Shown piece after piece: positions 33,401 to 36,950 of a DNA stretch of 36,950 nt (the stretch's first letter is position 1; every line of letters begins with the position of its first letter). A program made the translations under genes and the position numbers. Below the pieces are notes generated by a model. The model made no database searches, had not been told where the DNA came from, and worked only from the letters and a program-made list of their open reading frames with translations. Origin of the DNA: an uncultured Bacteroidales bacterium (lineage in GTDB: Bacteria; Bacteroidota; Bacteroidia; Bacteroidales; UBA932); NCBI GenBank assembly GCA_944325505.1, contig CALVAJ010000023.1:1-36950 (forward strand). The letters are read 5' to 3'.

Positions 33401-34366
33401 ATGGATATTGATCTTCTGTCTAAAATGATAAAGGAGCTGATCCTGGAGCATGACAGGGTGGCCCTTCCGGGATTGGGAACGTTCGTTGCCGAGATGATGC
33501 CGGCATCGTTTACAGATAAAGGATATACTGTTACCCCTCCTTACAGGAAGCTTTCTTTCCGTCCTGTCCAGGGGGATGACGGGCTTCTGGCGGCTCTGTA
33601 TGCTTCTGCGAACGGAGTCGGTGAGGATGTGGCGATGGCGGCTTTGAGCGATTTCATTGCGGGAATGAGGGAGATTCTGGAAAAGAAGAAAAACGTTGTT
33701 TTCCCCGGACTGGGGCGCCTGAGGGCAACGCGGGAGAATAATTTCTTTTTTGTTGCGGACGAGGATCTGGATATATATCCTGAAGGTTTCGGCCTCGAGC
33801 CGGTATCGTTGAAGACACATGAGGAGACCCGGGAGGAACTTTCATCCGCCATCGGCAGTCTGAGGTCCATTATGGACAGTCCGGAGGAGACAGGCGGTAA
33901 TGCCGGCGCTTCCGACCCTGAAAGGAAAGGGCAGGAACAGGCCCCGGAGAGTAATCAGGCCAATGAGTCAGGCTCCCTCAGTGAAGGCATTCCTGACAAC
34001 GACTCCGGCCAGGACATCCTTCCCGACGCTTCCGAAAAGGAAGACTCTGACAGTACTTCCGGAAAGAATCATGTCAACGTCCCCGAAAAGGAAGTTCCAG
34101 CCGATATTTCTGAAAAGAATTCCGACGATGCTGTCCGGCAGGACGTCCCTGCAGATGTTTCCGGAAGTGATGCTGTCTCCGATACTGTCGGGACCGGCGG
34201 GAAATACAGGGCCCTGTACTGGATACTGGGAACATTGGGGACGATAGTACTGCTTCTGGTGCTGTATATGGTCATTGCAAGGATTTTCCCGGGAGTCATG
34301 GACGGCATACTTTATAATAAGGAGGATTATGAGATTCTCCATAATATTTCTCAATTCAAAAATTAA
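33401..34366 (+). CDS. HU-CCDC81-type membrane protein without a visible SPOR domain
   Basis: The start is the ATG at 33401 (321 residues, MDIDLLSKMI); two codons upstream would need TTG. Two IHF/HU-like CCDC81 domains are visible: residues about 1-55 (HDRVALPGLGTFVAE, YRKLSFRP) and about 60-140 (MREILEKKKNVVFPGLGRLRATRENNFFFV). An acidic, Ser/Pro/Asp-rich linker (about 150-265) with loosely repeated DVP/DIS motifs follows, then one membrane helix (GTIVLLLVLYMVIARIF) and about 25 further residues. Bacteroidota relatives usually end in a peptidoglycan-binding SPOR domain; here the protein stops just after the helix. The role is unknown. Confidence 0.82.
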   Translation: MDIDLLSKMIKELILEHDRVALPGLGTFVAEMMPASFTDKGYTVTPPYRKLSFRPVQGDDGLLAALYASANGVGEDVAMAALSDFIAGMREILEKKKNVVFPGLGRLRATRENNFFFVADEDLDIYPEGFGLEPVSLKTHEETREELSSAIGSLRSIMDSPEETGGNAGASDPERKGQEQAPESNQANESGSLSEGIPDNDSGQDILPDASEKEDSDSTSGKNHVNVPEKEVPADISEKNSDDAVRQDVPADVSGSDAVSDTVGTGGKYRALYWILGTLGTIVLLLVLYMVIARIFPGVMDGILYNKEDYEILHNISQFKN

Positions 34367-34370
34367 ATGC

Positions 34371-34378
34371 TACTTTTG
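34371..34378 (+). promoter_or_regulatory. -7 promoter element for the acyl-ACP thioesterase
   Basis: TACTTTTG lies 5 bases after the HU-CCDC81 stop and 37 bases before the ATG at 34415. It supports the later start, because a start at 34367 would lie upstream of the promoter. Confidence 0.55.
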
Positions 34379-34414
34379 CACGCCGCTTTGCCGGCGGAAA
34401 GGGAAATATTTGCT

Positions 34415-35149
34415 ATGGAGAACAGATTCAGACAGCATATACTGATCCCGTGTTACGATACGGATGTCGCGCAGCTGCTCAAGCCGGCGTCTTTCATGGA
34501 CCTGGCTCAGGAGGCGGCGAACCTGCATGCTGACATATTGGGATTCGGATATGACAACCTTATGGAGACCAGGACGGCCTGGGTCCTCTCGAGGATGCAT
34601 ATCCGTTTTGTGCGTCATCCCCGCTGGAGAGAGGAGGTGGATCTGGAGACATGGCATAAGGGACTGGACAGGATGTTCTACCTGAGGGATTTCCGGATGA
34701 CAGACGCCACTGGGGCGATACTCGTGGAGGCCACCACATCGTGGCTCGTGCTGAACATCGACACCAGGAGGATAGTGCGTGATGCAGGGTTGACGGAAGA
34801 AGGCATCTGCGCCGAGAATGCTGTGGCAGAGCCATGCGGCAAGATCAGGATTCCGGACGGGTGCGCCATGGAGCATGTATGCGTACACAGGGTGTCATAT
34901 TCGGATATAGACATGAACGGGCATGCGAACAACGCCATGTATCTGGTCTGGTCGATGGATGCCGTGGACTATGATTTTGCATCCGGCCGTCCGGTGAAAG
35001 AGGTGCGGATCAATTTCAACCATGAAACGAAGCCGGGGGATGAGGTAACCATCAACAGGGCCTGCACAGAGAGAGGGACTGATACAGTCTATTATATAGA
35101 GGGTGAGGTATCTGGCAGGACGGCATTCATGGCGGAACTGGTATTTTGA
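34415..35149 (+). CDS. Acyl-ACP thioesterase (FatA/FatB-like double hotdog)
   Basis: I start at the ATG at 34415 (244 residues, MENRFRQHILIPCYDTDV). The first hotdog domain has SFMDLAQEAANLHADILGFG and TAWVLSRMHIRFVRHPRWREEVDLETW. The second has VSYSDIDMNGHANNAMYLVWSMDA, whose Asp, Asn and His match the catalytic positions of the family. The enzyme releases fatty acids from acyl carrier protein in the cytoplasm. It is followed after 28 bases by a transporter gene on the same strand. Bacteroidota commonly carry one such gene, probably for fatty-acid or lipid supply; the chain length preference is unknown. Confidence 0.9.
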   Translation: MENRFRQHILIPCYDTDVAQLLKPASFMDLAQEAANLHADILGFGYDNLMETRTAWVLSRMHIRFVRHPRWREEVDLETWHKGLDRMFYLRDFRMTDATGAILVEATTSWLVLNIDTRRIVRDAGLTEEGICAENAVAEPCGKIRIPDGCAMEHVCVHRVSYSDIDMNGHANNAMYLVWSMDAVDYDFASGRPVKEVRINFNHETKPGDEVTINRACTERGTDTVYYIEGEVSGRTAFMAELVF

Positions 35150-35177
35150 TAGAATAAAACCAAAGCTTAGTAATAAT

Positions 35178-36866
35178 ATGAGAGATTTGTTTTTCGGTCA
35201 GGGAACAGGGCACTCGATCATGCTGCTCGCTTTTGTCATTGCGACCGGAATATACCTTGGAAGGTTCAAGGTAAAAGGAGTTTCGCTCGGGACTACCTGG
35301 ATTCTGTTTGTGGGTATTCTCCTTAGCCATTTCGGATTCCGTGCTGATGAGAATCTTCTGCACTTCCTCAAGGAGTTCGGCCTTATCCTGTTTGTCTTTT
35401 CCATCGGACTCCAGGTCGGTCCGGGATTTTTCCATTCATTCAAGAAAGGGGGACTGACACTGAACATGCTGGCGATATGTCTTGTGCTGCTGGGTGTCAT
35501 CACCACATATGTCATACATCTTGTCACAGGGGAGAATCTCGTGACGCTCACCGGTGTAATGTCCGGAGCCGTCACCAATACCCCTGGCCTGGGTGCAGCA
35601 CAGCAGACCTTCTATGATGCGACAAGCTCCGGCTCATTCCTGTCAGAGGTCGGGTCATCTGAAATATCGGCATCGCTTGCTTCCGGTTACGCTGTAGCCT
35701 ACCCTCTCGGTGTGCTGGGCGTGATAGCTGTCCTTATGATTGTAAAGGCGATCTTCAAGGTCGACCTCAAAAAGGAGGAGGCGCTGCTTGACGGGGAGGA
35801 AGCCGGGATAGAAAGCGCGGTACGTGTGGCTTTCCAGGTTGAGAACCCTGCCATCTTCGGCAAGACTCTCGTTGAAATCGACAAGGAGATCACCAACAAG
35901 TTCGTCGTGTCAAGGATATTCCGTGACGGTGCTGTGGAAGTTCCTCTCGCGACGACAGTCATCAATAAGGATGACAAGGTGCTTGTGGTCACATCCCAGT
36001 CATCGGTCGATGTCGTGACCATGCTTTTCGGCAAGGCCATAGACATGCCTAAAGAGGTCTGGGACAAGCTCGATACCACAATGTCCGTAAGGAAGCTCAT
36101 AATCACCAAGTCCTCCCTTACCGGAAAGAAACTCAAGGAGCTCAAGATACGTTCAACATATGGTGTCAGCATCACCAGGGTGTCCCGCTCCGGAGTGGAT
36201 CTTGTTGCCAACCCCAACCTCACCCTCCAGCTCGGTGACGTCATACTGGTCGTTGGTCCGGACAATGCGATAGACAAGGTCGCGAAGGCTGTCGGTAACT
36301 CCGAGTCGAGCCTCAGCCATCCTCACCTGATACCTATATTTTTCGGGATTGCCCTCGGTGTGCTGCTCGGGTCCATTCCAATGAAGTTCCCGGGAATCCC
36401 GCAGGCCATAAAATTCGGCCTTGCCGGCGGGCCTCTCATCATAGCCATACTTATCGGGTATTTCGGCCCGAAGCTCAAGATTACCACATATACGACTACC
36501 AGTGCCAATATGATGCTGCGTGAGCTCGGTATCTCCATCTTCCTTGCCGCCGTAGGTCTCGGGGCAGGAGAGAATTTCGTAAGCTCCATCGTGAACGGAG
36601 GCTACTGGTGGATACTTTACGGTGCCCTTATCACAATCATACCTACATTTGTAATCGCCCTGCTGGGAAGGCTTGTATTCAAGCTGAACTTCTACCAGAT
36701 CTGCGGACTGCTGTCAGGAAGCTGTACCAATCCTCCTGTACTTGCATTCGCGCAGAACGCATACGGGACTGACTATACTTCAGTAAGTTATGCTACGGTT
36801 TATCCGCTGGCGATGTTCATGAGGGTGCTTGTGGCCCAGGTGCTCATACTGATAGCTGTCGCATAA
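35178..36866 (+). CDS. AspT/YidE-type transporter with RCK/TrkA-C domains
   Basis: The start is the ATG at 35178 (562 residues, MRDLFFGQGTGHSIMLLAF), the usual family length. The layout is symmetric. Five membrane helices come first, with GLILFVFSIGLQVGPGFF and GVMSGAVTNTPGLGAAQ, then two TrkA-C (RCK_C) domains (about 210-295 and 295-375: KTLVEIDKEIT..., GKKLKELKIRSTYGVSITRV). The second membrane half has ISIFLAAVGLGAGENF and GLLSGSCTNPPVLAFA, the repeated SG-T-T/N-P motif of the family. By family it is an amino-acid:anion or similar antiporter; the substrate is unknown. A ThrE-like gene starts one base after its stop. Confidence 0.93.
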   Translation: MRDLFFGQGTGHSIMLLAFVIATGIYLGRFKVKGVSLGTTWILFVGILLSHFGFRADENLLHFLKEFGLILFVFSIGLQVGPGFFHSFKKGGLTLNMLAICLVLLGVITTYVIHLVTGENLVTLTGVMSGAVTNTPGLGAAQQTFYDATSSGSFLSEVGSSEISASLASGYAVAYPLGVLGVIAVLMIVKAIFKVDLKKEEALLDGEEAGIESAVRVAFQVENPAIFGKTLVEIDKEITNKFVVSRIFRDGAVEVPLATTVINKDDKVLVVTSQSSVDVVTMLFGKAIDMPKEVWDKLDTTMSVRKLIITKSSLTGKKLKELKIRSTYGVSITRVSRSGVDLVANPNLTLQLGDVILVVGPDNAIDKVAKAVGNSESSLSHPHLIPIFFGIALGVLLGSIPMKFPGIPQAIKFGLAGGPLIIAILIGYFGPKLKITTYTTTSANMMLRELGISIFLAAVGLGAGENFVSSIVNGGYWWILYGALITIIPTFVIALLGRLVFKLNFYQICGLLSGSCTNPPVLAFAQNAYGTDYTSVSYATVYPLAMFMRVLVAQVLILIAVA

Positions 36867-36867
36867 C

Positions 36868-36950
36868 ATGACGCAGGAATACGTAAACGACATAGCGGAT
36901 TTCATATCCAGGTATGTGACACACATGCTCGGCGCGGGGGTGCATACTTC
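36868..36950 (+). CDS. Threonine/serine exporter (ThrE-like), N-terminal fragment
   Basis: Only 27 codons are visible before the window ends: MTQEYVNDIADFISRYVTHM, then LGAGVHTS. The pattern of an amphipathic helix followed by LGAGVHTS is the start of Bacteroidota ThrE-family proteins (the LMGSGVHTSRV motif). The ATG follows the transporter stop after one base, so the two are in one operon. The remainder must be checked outside the window. Confidence 0.65.
   Translation, partial: MTQEYVNDIADFISRYVTHMLGAGVHT

Overview
The window looks like chromosomal DNA of a gut-type member of the Bacteroidales (Bacteroidota). The support is mixed. Genes typical of that group are present: fimbrillin-type lipoproteins, a tricorn-like S41 protease, a prokaryotic HU-CCDC81 protein, a BT_3928-type DoxX/MauE protein and an Mpi-type DNA invertase. 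Many upstream regions carry the Bacteroidota -7 promoter element TAnnTTTG, and Shine-Dalgarno sequences are mostly absent. I cannot name a genus from the sequence alone.

Layout. 1-1749: a CPBP-like membrane protein (cut by the window edge) behind a nucleotidyltransferase, divergent from ftsB/divIC. 1736-7523: a complete tripartite RND efflux operon on the minus strand (adaptor, permease, outer-membrane lipoprotein). 7629-11515: minus-strand housekeeping and envelope genes (small exported protein, purB, folP, an outer-membrane beta-barrel, a DUF6567-like lipoprotein). 11695-14997: a tricorn-like protease. 15013-16017: a hairpin-rich intergenic element, then a small winged-helix regulator translationally coupled to a membrane protein. 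16461-17965: a REP-associated (RAYT) Y1 transposase flanked by two 237-bp direct repeats, each holding oppositely oriented copies of a 25-bp palindromic module. 18224-20479: tmk and a DoxX/MauE-thioredoxin-like protein, separated by a duplicated leader and a GC-rich hairpin element.

20603-28111 is the most interesting block. It is a five-gene minus-strand operon of fimbrillin-like lipoproteins, two of which end in a C-terminal FISUMP/DUF1566-like domain. It is divergent from a serine recombinase of the Mpi master-invertase type. Between them lies a 131-bp segment bounded by inverted 18-bp arms of the form ACGTTT-N6-ACGTTT (15 of 18 identical). Inside it is a single TAnnTTTG promoter element that now points away from the fimbrial genes. 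The proposal is an invertible promoter switch, drawn here in the OFF orientation. The second fimbrillin also carries an apparent one-base frameshift in a T6 run inside its signal peptide, which could be a second on/off layer or a sequencing error.

28146-36950 returns to ordinary metabolism: an S4-domain RNA-binding protein, mannose-6-phosphate isomerase, an amidohydrolase/deaminase with purine nucleoside phosphorylase (purine salvage), a TRIC-family channel, tRNA-Asn, an HU-CCDC81 membrane protein, an acyl-ACP thioesterase, an AspT/YidE-type transporter and the first codons of a ThrE-like exporter.
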